This document shows, one piece after another, positions 36,090 to 46,790 of a stretch of DNA of 64,000 bases. The stretch comes from Pollenia angustigena (lineage: Eukaryota; Arthropoda; Insecta; Diptera; Polleniidae): NCBI GenBank assembly GCA_930367215.1, contig OV884056.1, positions 50,778,308 to 50,842,307 on the forward strand. The letters run 5' to 3'. The position numbers and the translations under genes are program-made. How positions within the stretch are numbered: position 1 is the stretch's first letter; every line of letters begins with the position of its first letter. The notes beneath the pieces were generated by a model that saw only the letters and a list, made by a program, of their open reading frames with translations, was not told where the DNA came from and made no database searches.

Positions 36090-36353
36090 TATCGAGCCCT
36101 AACCGCGAAAATAACGTAAGCGACAAGATTTTCAATTTTCGTTTTTTTTAAAAAATGACTTTATTGGCAACACTTTCATCATCTCCTAAAATGTCATGAT
36201 CACATAAGGTACCGTTGCGATTTTATAGCAAGAACAATTTTATTGTAAGCGACAGATTTCATACAAAATGTATATGAAATAAAATAAAAAAGCTCTCTCC
36301 TATAAAATTTGATTTTTGGCGCTTACGTTATTTTCGCGGTTAGGGGTCGATAT
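36090..36353. mobile_element. Inverted-repeat MITE (CCCTAACCGCGAAAATAACG)
   Basis: CCCTAACCGCGAAAATAACG then 'taagcg' at the left is mirrored by 'cgcttacg' and TTATTTTCGCGGTTAGGGG at the right. The mirror extends outward to ATATCGA / TCGATAT. Arms are about 33 bp, total about 264 bp. The interior contains 'ttggcaacactttcatcatc'. No direct duplication is clear. Confidence 0.82.
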
Positions 36354-36476
36354 GTTCACGACTTGAACGTAAGCAGCGGTCAATTCGTTGAGCGAAATTT
36401 TTATTTAGAATCCAAAGTTGAAGAAACAGGTATTACTTTGAATTTTGAAGGCGAAGGTATTAGAAATTCTTAAGGT

Positions 36477-36737
36477 ACTTTTACACGTCCTGTATTTTGT
36501 AGTGGCTTTGTAAGATGCAAAATTCACATGCAAATTATACACTGATTTATGTTTCTACTTACTTTTAATTTTATTTCAGTTAATTCAGTTATTTTTTTAA
36601 AGAATATAATAATTAAAAAATTTAACACTGCAAATTCGAGCTGACAGTTACAGATGCAAATTTTTTACACGACATAAATGCATTTTGCAGTGGAAAATTT
36701 GACAAGCACACTGCTAAATGCATGTCGTCTAAAACCA
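36477..36737. mobile_element. Degenerate inverted-repeat element
   Basis: TTTTACACGTCCTGTATTTT then 'gtagtgg' on the left is roughly mirrored by 'cactgctaaatgcatgtcgt' then CTAAAA on the right. An internal direct copy ('acacgacataaatgcatttt') suggests subterminal repeats. Mismatches make it tentative. Confidence 0.45.
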
Positions 36738-37258
36738 GCTTTAGAAATTATTATTTTAGGTAACTAAGTGGATTTGCATGCTTTTTTAATAAGTCTATCT
36801 TTCCCCTTTCGACTACAAAATGCATACTCATGTTGGTATCGTCATGCAAAACAGTCGTAATGTAAGTTTAGGCTTTAATAAGGCTGATTTCGAAAACGTC
36901 GGTTGCAGTAGCTTTTTTACATGCATTCTCAAATGCAACCGTGTTAAATTTAACAACGTTATCTTTCCCAAAGTGCATCAAAAAAAGTTATCGATTCATA
37001 CACAATAAGCAAAAGGTGTATTGTTCAAATTGATGATACATTTGTAACTTTGGCTGCAAATTATTAAGACGATTTGGAACTCAGCCTACCCACATGCCTT
37101 TCCTTACCCTTCGTCGAAAAAATTTAATGTTAAGCATGTTCCCCCAAGAAAAAAAAAGTCATCTAGTTTCTGTACTTAAAGAAACTAGACTGACGTCAAG
37201 TCAATAACCTTAACAGCTTTGTTGAATTTTTTTTGAAAAGTTTTGCTTTCAATAAATA
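36738..37258. other. No recognised feature
   Basis: A 62-codon open frame at 36820-37008 does not resemble a known family. Nothing else is seen. Confidence 0.4.
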
Positions 37259-37545
37259 CAGGGTGGCCCAAATAAGGCAGTGCATGGAAAATTTAAATTG
37301 TGTCTGGATGCACCTTAAAATTCAACTTAAAAATTCTCTGCAATTTTGTTCTGGAAATGCCCAAAAGGTCGAAAGGACCACAGATGGATAATTTTCTACA
37401 ATATGCCGCACAGCTTCTACGTTGCCATCAGTACGAATATTTCGATGATTACTTCTTCCAGGATGGTCGATCAATAAACTCCATTCCTCAAAACGGAGAA
37501 TAGACAAATTTGCAAAAATTGCCAGATCTTATTTGGGCCACCCTG
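37259..37545 (-). mobile_element. Internally deleted mariner-like element
   Basis: Ends CAGGGTGGCCCAAATAAG and CTTATTTGGGCCACCCTG are perfect inverted repeats flanked by TA (37257-37258 and 37546-37547). On the minus strand the interior reads RNIRTDGNVEAVRHIVENYP, resembling the helix-turn-helix linker of mariner-like transposases ('RTxENIEAVRxxVEExP'). The catalytic domain is deleted, making a 287-bp non-autonomous derivative that keeps both ends. Confidence 0.85.
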
Positions 37546-37547
37546 TA

Positions 37548-38890
37548 TTTATAGTCTAAACGTTATCGGCAGGCCACCAACTACAAAATTTACTTTAATT
37601 TCGGCATCCTAAATAAATATCCCCATTTAGAATTTTTGCACAATGCTAAACATTCAGTCTTTATCTGCGGAAAAAGGCAATAAAAAAAAACAAATAATAA
37701 GCAAAAACTACAAACAATGACAACAGTAAATATGTAAGTATAATTGTTAATGAAAATTCAAAGCAACATTCAGACAGAATTCATACAGATAGCGCCAAAT
37801 TGACAGCCCAACATGTTTGTGGTGTGGCCACTGGCGAGTGCCACTGACAGACATGTTTCCAAGAACAACTTATTTACATATGTTCATACAGACGACAGAC
37901 ATACTTACGTACTTAATAACTTTGCGAAATGATAAACGACAGGGTCAGTACGATTTCGACATTCTACTCGCTTTTGCAATTATCTGGCATTCGTTTTCTT
38001 AAATTTTTTTTTTTACTATTTTCATTTTTGTTTCTGTCTTGAATTAAGACTGTCAATCAAAAATTTAATCATTTAAATTTAATAGCTTCAATTAAAAATC
38101 ATTTACATTGTTTTGTTAAACGAATTATGTAATAGAGTTAGTTTTGTTGGGAACTTGTTTTAAGGAGCTTCTTTGAAAATTTGTATTCTAAATTGCATCT
38201 TAATACAGTCAAGTACTTATCCCAGGTTTGTCTAAACGTTGCCACATGCATTTGCTACTTTTTCTCTCTCCCTGCCATTCCCTGGCTCCAGTCAATGTTT
38301 AAATTAAATCATTCTGTTGTCAACATTGCTGAGGTGAATTTTAAACAATTTGCTGAAATTTGAGGCAAAAAAAGAAAAACAAAATGGTAAAAATTAATTA
38401 AACAAATAAATTAGATATTTAAATATTTGCTACTGGTGATGTTGGCTAATTTTTTTTTTATTACTAAGTTATTATTTTGTTTTGATTTATTTGTTAAATT
38501 AATTTTTTCACACAACACTAAATAGACAAGTCTGAAGCAAAAAAAAAAACCCCATGCATATTAATTATGATTAATGATTAAATGTCTAATCCTTTTACGC
38601 TTTTTGCCACTTGGTTGGCTTTTAAGGCCCCCACACACAAAATTTTCTTTCTGTTTAAAAGTTCGCTTGTTGCTTATGCACGTTTCATACTCATACATCG
38701 CACATTTGCATTTTACACTTCTGTAAACAAATCGTACTTGTTGGTATTCGTTGTTTGGCGCAATAATTTTAAATGAATTATGTGAAAACTTGCTTCCTAT
38801 TTGTATAAATTTAATTGAATATTGCCTGTAGTGTTCTAAGTTCTTCCAGTAAATTCAAGATTTAAAAAGCCACAAGTTTCCTTTTTTAAA
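37548..38890. other. No recognised feature
   Basis: AT-rich sequence with chance frames. No domain or repeat structure recognised. Confidence 0.45.
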
Positions 38891-39200
38891 CAGGGTGTTT
38901 CAGTAAGACGTTTCATTTTCAATAGCCCGCCATTTTAACAGTTGTCATGAAACAACCTGTAACTACTTGAAAGATGCCAAGTAAAAAGTACCCGATCAAT
39001 AAATGGAAAATTTTTTAAAAATGGAGAAAATTTCGCGATTACAGTTGGAAAGCTAATGCATTTTTGGGTCGTCGCCAAGCAACGTATCAGTCGCAATTGT
39101 GGCCAATAAGTTGCTTGTGACAAATAAGTGATATCGAACTCAGGAACGACCTTCAAGAACAACGAAGAATATTGCTGTTGTAGCCCAAAGTGTTGAGGAA
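38891..39200 (+). pseudogene. Mariner-like element, 5' end and N-terminal relic
   Basis: Starts with CAGGGTGTTTCAGTAAGACG, a mariner-type terminus. Plus-strand translation includes FLGRRQATYQSQLWPIS and then ERPSRTTKNIAVVAQSVEEH, similar to the linker of the N-terminal DNA-binding region of mariner-like transposases. Frames are broken. The relic stops at the start of the element at 39201, and the C-terminal half reappears at about 40337 on the same strand, so both are probably pieces of one transposon. Confidence 0.65.
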
Positions 39201-40336
39201 CATTGTTGCCAGATTACGGAATTTGCCCACATATTTGGGATTTGTAAGGGGAAATAGGAATTTTAGCAAACTTTGGGGGTACGTAAAACACTTTTCTTAT
39301 TATAAATATTAACGATAATTATTATGTGATATAACAAAAAAAAAATAGCTTCTGTTTCCGTTAAATCACACAAATTTAATTTAACTTTGCAGAAATTTGT
39401 TTCATAATTCTAGAAATCACATAGTTTCGAGGAGATCGGTTCATTTTCTCCATTTGCCCCATAGAAAACCAACTTAGGAAAAAAAACTTAATAAGTCTAA
39501 AACTGTGACTATAGTCACAATAATGATATTGTCATATAATTTGTGACCAAAAATCACACTAAAGTATTTTATGATAATTTATTCAGAATTTACTGTATGT
39601 GCCACATGAAACTGTTTTTCAAAAAGCACTTTGAAAAACGATACAAAATTGTTTTAGGTTAGGTGCTATTGAAAGTGGCAATCAATCGTAGCGCCCGATT
39701 AAATACCTTGTGTCACTGTCTCCCGTACGTCATGCATTACGTGGGTGCTAACCTTTTTCCTCATTTGTGTCGCTGTCTCCCGTACATCATGCATTACGTG
39801 GGTGCTAACCTTTTTCCCCAGTTGTTTTTAACAATTTATAGAAAAAATCTCGCTAATTTTTGTTCAAATAAATTATAAATCAAAAATAAAATCATATTAA
39901 ATTTAATATTTTATTCAGTGAAATAAACGTTTAATCAAGTAAATTAAACGTTTTATTATTACTTTTCATTTGTTTACTAGTGCAAATTTAATTAATTTTT
40001 CAATCAATATCACACAATTTTTAATTGAAATCAATTTTTATTTGTTCTGTGTAGAAATCACTCTACCGAATTTTGTGATGATCGTTGCATATTTTATCAA
40101 AGGTCCCATATAAAGTCCACCCCTTAACGTTTGAACTCTCGGTGGAAGGAATCGAAGATATGGCAAAAACGATTACGCGAAGTTTACTTGTTTTTTTTTT
40201 TTTAAGGAAATTTTGTATATAAAAATTTAGGTTTAAAACTAATTTGTATTGGGGATCTTGATTTCGAGATAGGGATTTTTGGGGATATTAAACGACAAAT
40301 TGGGGACATGAGACAAAAACTTTTTTGACAACAATG
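39201..40336. mobile_element. Possible hAT-type insertion (GTTGCCA ends)
   Basis: CATTGTTGCCAGATT at the left is loosely mirrored by TTTTTTGACAACAATG at the right. Length (1136 bp), ends and the internal 'catataaagtccac' word resemble the hAT-type element at 24445-25552. No 8-bp duplication could be found, so this is tentative. It separates the two halves of a mariner-like transposase. Confidence 0.42.
39711..39824. repeat. 57-bp tandem duplication
   Basis: The segment 'tgtcactgtctcccgtacgt' to 'gctaacctttttcctcattt' occurs twice in a row with a period of 57 bp and few mismatches, a recent local duplication inside the putative hAT-type element. Confidence 0.85.
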
Positions 40337-40790
40337 GTAGCACCATCGGACTTAATTTCGTCAAAACTGAAGCCAATGGTCGTGTTGAGGTTAATGGAGA
40401 TCAGTAACGCATTACTTTCAATAATTTTTCGTTTAAGAATAGGGATGACTTTGATCCGGGTGAGGTTTGGTTTCAACAAGATGGCGCTACGTGACATACG
40501 CGGCGGCCGCAATCATCGACTTATTGAAAATAAAATCTACCGAGGTGTCGAGAAATGGACCAGTCAAGTGGCCTTAAAGTTGGTGCAGAATGACACCTTT
40601 CGATTATTTTCTGTGTGGCCACGTAAAGTCACTGGTCACTGGAAAAGTCACAGCAATTGTTGCCTTAGAGGCAAGAATTATTCGTGTCACACTGAAAAAT
40701 GTTAAAATTAGGCGTCCAGAATGCGCAGCCGCGGCGCTCTTGAGAAATAAGAAATCATTTGTTATGCTTTCGAATAAAACTTTTTTTTCT
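40337..40790 (+). pseudogene. Mariner-like transposase relic, DDE half
   Basis: The reading is spread over several frames: TIGLNFVKTEANGRVEVNGD, then FDPGEVWFQQDGAT with the second catalytic aspartate, then TPFDYFLCGHVKSLV with the third acidic position (DYFLWG motif in relatives), then ALEARIIRVTLKNVK. Order and spacing match insect mariner-like (IS630-type) transposases. Frameshifts and stops inactivate it. It is most likely the continuation of 38891-39200. Confidence 0.8.
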
Positions 40791-41689
40791 AAAATTTTAT
40801 TACTTGTGTTATTTCACACGATTAAAGTTCTATCGTATTTAAAAACAAAATGGATCACTGTGCAGGAGCTGAAAAAAACCGAAAAATACTTATCTACAAC
40901 TCCTTTTCTTTTTTAAATTGTCATTTCCTTGTTTTTCTTCCACTTCTTTTAAAACAAATATATTTCTTTTGTTAGATAATAATTTACCAAATCAAAAGTC
41001 AAACGTGATAAAATTTAAAAAAAAAAAAAAAAACTAGGAAGATATTGAAATTAAAATCAAAATAAATTATTTCATAAATAAATTTTAAAGCGAATCCTCC
41101 AAAAGAGTACACAATATATTAAAAAAAAAAAAAATGGTTACAAAAACATAAAGAAAAAGAGGAAATAAATAAAAATATCGTGAACATGACGTCAAATTTA
41201 CAACTACCTGGCAATTTATATTTTTTCGGTATAAACAAAAAAAAAAAAAAAAAAAAAAATTATATAAAACATGAAAACAAAAAATTCATGTTTTTAGGCC
41301 TTTTAGTAAGTAGCACCTGTAATATTAACCGTGTCACTGAAATCTAATTAATTATATGGCTGAATTTAACCCATTTTTTTCTGCAGTTTGTCCTTTAAAA
41401 TTGCATACGTCTTTTTGTCAAACTGGTTGAAATGTCCAGAGATTGGCGCGAAGTTCACCTTTACACTGTTCTATAATTTTTTTTTTTTAAATTATGTGTA
41501 AAAAATATGTAAATTTTCAAGGTAAATACTGAAGTGTTTTGTAAAGTTTTGATAAGAACCATTTAAATAATTAAATATTGTCGAAATGCAATAAATATAA
41601 ATTTAAATGTTAAAATATTATTCAACAAACATAAACATTTTACAACTTTCAGTCGTAAAATGAACCATATTTTTCTTACATTTAAAACA
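40791..41689. other. No gene; A-runs
   Basis: Several long A-runs (near 41017, 41120 and 41239). No coding region recognised. The stretch at 41385-41460 reads poorly in all frames. Confidence 0.4.
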
Positions 41690-42260
41690 AGTTTTATTAA
41701 ACCAAATATGTGCCGTTTTTTTTTTGGGCTAAAGCCATTATTTTGTCTGTGTAGAACTTCTGGGCTTTCTGAGCGAAAAAGTGATCGAACTACGTTTTGC
41801 AGGCCTTTACGGAATTGAAATTTACACCACGAAGAGAGAACAAATGACAATCTGAAGGTGCAAGGTACGTGTTGTATTATGAAGGCATCAAAACTCCCCA
41901 GTTTAGCTCCGTTTTAGCAGTGAATCACAAACAGAACTTCGGTCCATTCTATTTTTCACTGTTTATTCATGTTGCAGCCACATATCGAGCTTCTTTGTGT
42001 CTCCGGTTTACTTTAAATGTTTGTTAACTGTTTGGAAATAAATGCCGAGTTCACTAGGAACGTCCACGCTGCTTATGTGCCGGTCTTTCTCAATTATTTT
42101 CATGATTTCATCGACTTTTTTGGTGCATCTTTAACATCAAAATTATCACATCGAAAACGAGCAAACCATTTCGCTGCTGTTTTTCTAGTTTCAGCATCGT
42201 CGTCATAAACTTTACACTTTTTTTCATCAGCCTGTGGAGCATTATTACCATTTCTCTAAT
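41690..42260 (-). pseudogene. Mariner transposase pseudogene
   Basis: Minus-strand translation recovers a typical mariner order: YDDDAETRKTAAKWFARFRC then DNFDVKDAPKKS (N-terminal helix-turn-helix region), IMKIIEKDRHISSVDVPSEL (linker), LDMWLQHE, a stop, and NRMDRSSVCDSLLKRS (the 'WVPHELxxKNxMDRxxICDSLLKR' block). After a gap where the catalytic core should be comes the C-terminus FAQKAQKFYTDKIMALAQ then KNGTYLV. The DDE core is deleted and frameshifts are present. Terminal repeats were not identified. A second C-terminal piece lies at 50490-50620. Confidence 0.85.
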
Positions 42261-42429
42261 AGAATAACAAAATAGGACCGTTATGTTCCGAATTTTTAAC
42301 GTACATAACTTTTCACAGAATATTGCGATTTTAATAATGTCCTTTAGCAAAGTGAAGCTTAAAATGTCACATTTCAAAGAAGCGATACTGTCGTCTGATT
42401 CAATTTATTACAAAGCAAAATGAAATTTT

Positions 42430-43110
42430 CGCAAAACAAGTTGAACCCAACCAAAGGTTTGGTTAGGTTGAATGGCTTGTGTGAAGTCAACTTAACACAA
42501 TCACCCAGAGACCATTATGGTCCATTATGACACCTCAGTTCGATAGAAGAGACGGCGAAGAAGAGTGAAATAAAGGTGAAAGAAGAAAGTAGAGAGAGAC
42601 AAAAGTTCGGACTAAAAAAGAGAAACAACCGTACTAAGCAAAGCAAAACAGCTCCATGTATATGCCGCACCCAGCCTCCTGTTGCACAGCCGATCATTCC
42701 CATTACAATTCTCGAACCCACAACCCGAGACATCCCCCAATTCTTCAAGAATCTATTACCTAGCCACCTCAGCCTACTCTGTTCTGTAGCATGGGACAGT
42801 GGCACAAAATCTGTTCAACTGTTGCCAGCTCTTCCGGGTCTTCTTACAACCCGCACATACACTCACGCAAGCCCTGCAGCGCATCCGGGTTTGGCCTAAT
42901 ACTCACCGGTCACAGCGTGCGCGATACCCGGCAGTCCGTTCGGTTCCTCCAGGCCCAATTAGTCCCGCACAAAACCCATTCCCTGATCTTCCCAAAAAGG
43001 AAGCCTATTGGAGGCCTAACCGCCTCTAGACAGTTAGGATCCGCCATTTCCGGGCCCAGTATCGCCAACACATCAGCCATCTCAACCCCACCAAAGCTTC
43101 AATTAAAGTT
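42430..43110 (-). pseudogene. Jockey-type LINE 3' end, minus strand
   Basis: On the minus strand: MADVLAILGPEMADPNC, then GFLFGKIREWVLCGTNWAW and NRTDCRVSRTL, then a frame-corrected EELATVEQILCHCPMLQN and RLRWLGNRFLKNWG. This is the region after RNase H plus the 'TVExxLCHCP' knuckle of Jockey/I-type LINEs. It is related to 28529-28830 ('LRWLG...', 'ggtctctgggtga'). The G+C content is much higher than the surroundings. The 5' portion is absent, and stops show decay. Open frames on the opposite strand are shadows. Confidence 0.78.
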
Positions 43111-43564
43111 GGTTTTTTACTATGTCAATTTTCGTTATGGTTATATCACCGTATTGTTCAGTTTGAAAAGCATATCACTAAATCGTTGTGTTATCACGCA
43201 TATGTATGTATGTTTGTTTTATGCTAAGTAATTCCTCGCAGACTCGAGTTGACTTTTCCCGTGAAACAGGTTTTACAGTAGAAATTGAACTTTTTGCAAA
43301 TCGAATTGAGCTCTTTGCAAAGCTTCAATTAAATTAAATGTACTCCAATGTTTTTTGCATGAACCTTGGAGTAATTATATGTTTACGAAAACCATAATAT
43401 GGGTAAAAGCTATGATAATTATGTATGCAAGATGTCCGTTAAAAGTATATTTGTTACCCTTGACCATAAGGAAATATTTCCTTTTTTTGCTTTTAATAAG
43501 ATTTATTTCTTATTGAATATTTTTTCTTACTAATTTCTTTTAACTTTTAACATAATATTAACAT
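43111..43564. other. No recognised feature
   Basis: AT-rich sequence. The words 'gaactttttgcaaatcgaatt' and 'gagctctttgcaaagcttc' near 43290 are a small local repeat. Confidence 0.4.
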
Positions 43565-43567
43565 TAA

Positions 43568-43908
43568 TGGCCATTTTCTCAATGTATCGACAAACTGTCT
43601 TTTACTTAATGACAACATAAATTTATTGGACCGATAAACCGTCCGTTAACGATTTTGGGTTTCTCAATAAACCGACAAAAACATTGTTTTCAGTTGGCAA
43701 TACCTCTTAAAATAGATGTAAAAGTTGGGAGCCAGCTGATTGAATTTATCCATACGGCAAATAAAAGGCAAATAAATAATTGGCAGGTTAGTGCTGCTTA
43801 GCTTTGCGACAGAAAAGAAGCAAATGAAGCATTGAGAAAACCAAATTTTTTTAATGTGCAGTTTTTCGTTGGGAAAAAAGATAATCGCGATAATCGGGAA
43901 AACGGCCG
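43568..43908 (+). mobile_element. TGGCC(A/G)TTTTCTCA element, copy 1
   Basis: 341 bp with ends TGGCCATTTTCTCAATGTA and the decayed mirror GGGAAAACGGCCG, flanked by TAA on both sides (43565-43567 and 43909-43911). Matches 44812-45150 and, inverted, 50678-51326. The 3-bp TAA duplication and GGCC ends suit a PIF/Harbinger-type MITE. No transposase. Confidence 0.85.
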
Positions 43909-43911
43909 TAA

Positions 43912-44808
43912 GTCATCGATTAACAGACTCTTGTCCAATAACTCCCTTACAAAGTGTGCCAAATACAGTAACAATTTCTTACTTTCATCTTTCAGCAACT
44001 GCGTTCCTTTATAAGCTAAACAAATTAGCTTAAAAATTGCTCCATAATTGCATTTAATCTTTGCGTTTGATCTTAAGGAAAGCGTTAAAATAAAAACCAC
44101 CAACATTTTTTCTTCTTATGGGGCAAAACAAGAAGTAAAGGATTTATAGCGGTATTCTAAAACTACCAATAGTTAACTACTGCTAATCAAAGTATGTAGA
44201 GCATGAATTATGTTACTAATGAAAACGTTTTTCCTTTGAAAGTTCGAACACAATGAGAAAACGTTATCACTAGTCAAATTTTTAAGGCAGAAAATGTGAA
44301 AAATTTTGTTAAAACAATTTAATTAAAACGTTTAATGCAAACCAATTGTTCGCCTGCCAAACAAGTTCGTTGCCACAACTTATTTATTTGTATATATGAC
44401 AAAATTGTTTATTTCTAACAAATTATGTCTGATGTAAACACTTTACATACGAAAGCAGCTCTTATTTATTTCCGCTTAAAAAGGTTTAAGGTAGAAAAAA
44501 CATTATTACATGTACGGCACTCGTGTAACACTCCTTAGATTGTTGCATGAAAACGTACTAGGAAAACAGTACATTTAACAATAGAAAATAGCAAAATAGA
44601 GGGAGAAAAAAAACATCGCTGACTCCTTGATTACCTTAAATTGTTGCACGTGTTTATTGTTTTTCCAGTAAGATTTCAATATAATATTGCACTATGGCTT
44701 TAAAAGCAATCAAAAGAAAACTGCTAAAAATATCTGTTAAAAAACTTGAATAGGATTCGACCGCAATTAGAAACAAATGATTTTTTTTTTGTTAAATATT
44801 AGATAATT
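43912..44808. other. No recognised feature
   Basis: AT-rich sequence; nothing recognised. Confidence 0.45.
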
Positions 44809-44811
44809 TAA

Positions 44812-45150
44812 TGGCCATTTTCTCAATGTATCAATAAACTGGCTGTTACTTAATGTCATCAAAAATTTATTAGAGTGATAAACTGTCCGTTAACGATTTT
44901 GGGTTTCTCAATATACCGACAAAAAACATTGTTTTCAGCTGGCAACACCTCTCAAAATACATGTTAAAGCTGGGAGTCAGCTGATTGAATTTATCTGTAC
45001 GCCAAATAAAAGAAAATAACTAATTGGTAGATAAGTGCTGGTTAGCTTTGCGACAGAATAGAAGCAAATTAGACATTGAGAAAACCAAATTTCTTTAATG
45101 TGCAGTTTTTCGTTGGGAAAAGAGATAATCGTACAATGAGAAAACGGCCA
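44812..45150 (+). mobile_element. TGGCC(A/G)TTTTCTCA element, copy 2
   Basis: 339 bp, ends TGGCCATTTTCTCAATGTA and CAATGAGAAAACGGCCA, flanked by TAA (44809-44811 and 45151-45153). The internal landmark 'ggcaacacctctcaaaatac' is shared with copies 1 and 3. It has the best-preserved ends of the three copies. Confidence 0.88.
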
Positions 45151-45484
45151 TAAGGATTCAAAAAAAGTAAACCAAACAGCGCAACAAAATGGTACACAGC
45201 TATTTGTAAAGAACTGTTCAAAACTATATGAAGTTACACAACAAATATAAAAAAATTGCTGCATCTTTTCTTCTTGTGCGGAAAGTTCTTTCGGTTGGAA
45301 AAAAAACTGGTTGAAAGAGTTGTCGCTAAGTTCGAAGTTTTGGATTAGTGGACGTTTTTAAGCAAATAACATAGACAAAAATTGATTTCAATTAAAAAAT
45401 TTGTGCTATTTATTAAAAATTTAATTAAATTTGCGACAGTAAACAAATTAATATATATAAATTCCTTTTGTTCCTATAAGGAGC

Positions 45485-46350
45485 ATATGTCCTTAACGAT
45501 TGTGTTCCATTCTTGTTTATCAGTTGCTACGATCTTCAGCTCGTTCCATGTTTTGTTGGCTTTTGCTTCATCGATGTATAGTTGTCGACGCCAGGTGTGG
45601 CTCGGCCGTCTATTGCGTTTCTGGTGATGTCGGCTTGAGGTATTCGCAGGGCATGTCTTATCCATCGCCATTTCCTTCTTCTGATTTCACATTCAACTGG
45701 TGTTTGTCAGCACTCGGCCCATAAGCGTCCGTTTGTGTTGGCGTTTCGCCAGAAAATTTTTAGTATGCGACGGAGGTAACGGTTGATGAAAACATGTTGG
45801 GCATTGGTATCGCATTGATTTGAGTACTAGGACTCGCAGCCGTAGAGCGCATCCGATTTCATGCAGCTGTTAAAGATGTTGATCTTGGTAACACAGAGCA
45901 CACAGAGGCGTCACGAGACAGAAAATATTGTAATTTTTTCTGTCTTTTTCTTCGAAAGCTACCCATTTTGCATTTTTTGTTTTGATTAAGCAATTTGTGT
46001 TGATAGTAGCGGCCTGTTTTTACACATTGCCACTTCACTACCAAAAAACGTTTTCTTTCTCTTTCTTCGAAAGCTGCCTTCGCAAATGATTTTGGCACTT
46101 TTCATACGTTACTTTTTTCATCTCTAAATGCTTTGTGCTTGGTGCGCTTAGAGATATGGAAGGACTTCCACACATGGTGAAGTTGGCCATAAGCTTGCCT
46201 GGCCTTGTCTATGCGGTTCCCTATTTCCTCTCTCTAGCCACCATTTTTTAATATTATGCTACCCTGGTAGCAAGAGGACGTCTTCGATCTGTTGTTCTTG
46301 TAGTGTGAACTGTTGCGTATTTGTTGTGTTGAATCTCATGGCTTTGGTCT
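45485..46350 (-). pseudogene. RTE-type LINE reverse transcriptase C-terminus, interrupted
   Basis: Minus-strand reading from high to low coordinates: GNRIDKARQAYGQLHHVWKS then FHISKRTKHKAF; after a gap, KINIFNSCMKSDALYGCES, then FINRYLRRILKIFW, then RKWRWIRHALRIPQADITR, THTWRRQ-like residues, and TWNELKIVATDKQEWNTIV before the end. This order matches the tail of arthropod RTE-like endonuclease-reverse transcriptase LINEs. Stops and frameshifts show decay. About 220 bp at roughly 45900-46125 interrupt the frame between SKRTKHK and KINIFNSC and are foreign to the LINE. Confidence 0.82.
45900..46125. other. Foreign segment inside the RTE relic
   Basis: Separates two parts of the RTE reverse transcriptase that are adjacent in intact elements. 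It carries 'tttcttcgaaagct' twice (about 45950 and 46063). I could not identify terminal repeats or a family. Confidence 0.5.
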
Positions 46351-46394
46351 TTGGGCGTATGGATGATATATGTATATTAGATAGAACTAAGGTT

Positions 46395-46545
46395 ACTTCT
46401 TCCCTTCATTAAGAAGACGAATTGGTTGCAGTCTGAAGTGAGACTTATTGAGTAACTGCTCTATAGGATGAGCATTGCTGCTGGGCATCATAAAGGGACC
46501 ACTGAAGGACCCAAGTGAGCTGTCTTCTGGATAGCTGCTTACAGA
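46395..46545 (+). pseudogene. LINE 3' tail (second Jockey-type family)
   Basis: Plus-strand FIKKTNWLQSEVRLIE resembles the last residues of Jockey-type LINEs. It is followed by 'aaggacccaagtgagctgtc', matching the sequence after the LINE tail at 35400 ('aaggacccaagtgagccgtc' on the minus strand). Only the final stretch remains. Confidence 0.55.
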
Positions 46546-46790
46546 ACCTTTTTTCACGTTGCCCTATTTACAAAACAATGTTTGTAATTACGCTTCATCT
46601 GAATCTATTGTTATTCGTCGTATGCAATTGTTAATTTCCTTACAATGACTATAAAAAAATAGCAATTTGAGGAACTTCTTTTTTTTAAGTTGCACAAATC
46701 AGGATACGAAAAATATTCAAAAATGTACATATTTGTTTTATTTATTTATTAAGAGTTACAAATACAATAACAAATTATAATTTAACTTGC

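Noticed and set aside
39900..39960. 'aaacgttt' inverted repeats as an element end
   Set aside because: The arms are short and AT-rich, and expected by chance at this composition.
41230..41265. Long A-run as the poly(A) of a retrogene
   Set aside because: No coding sequence or repeat end lies upstream on the matching strand; several unrelated A-runs cluster here.
42791..43231. 146-codon plus-strand open frame
   Set aside because: It is antisense to the Jockey-type LINE tail, whose minus-strand reading shows real motifs (LCHCP knuckle). It is a shadow frame in G+C-richer DNA.
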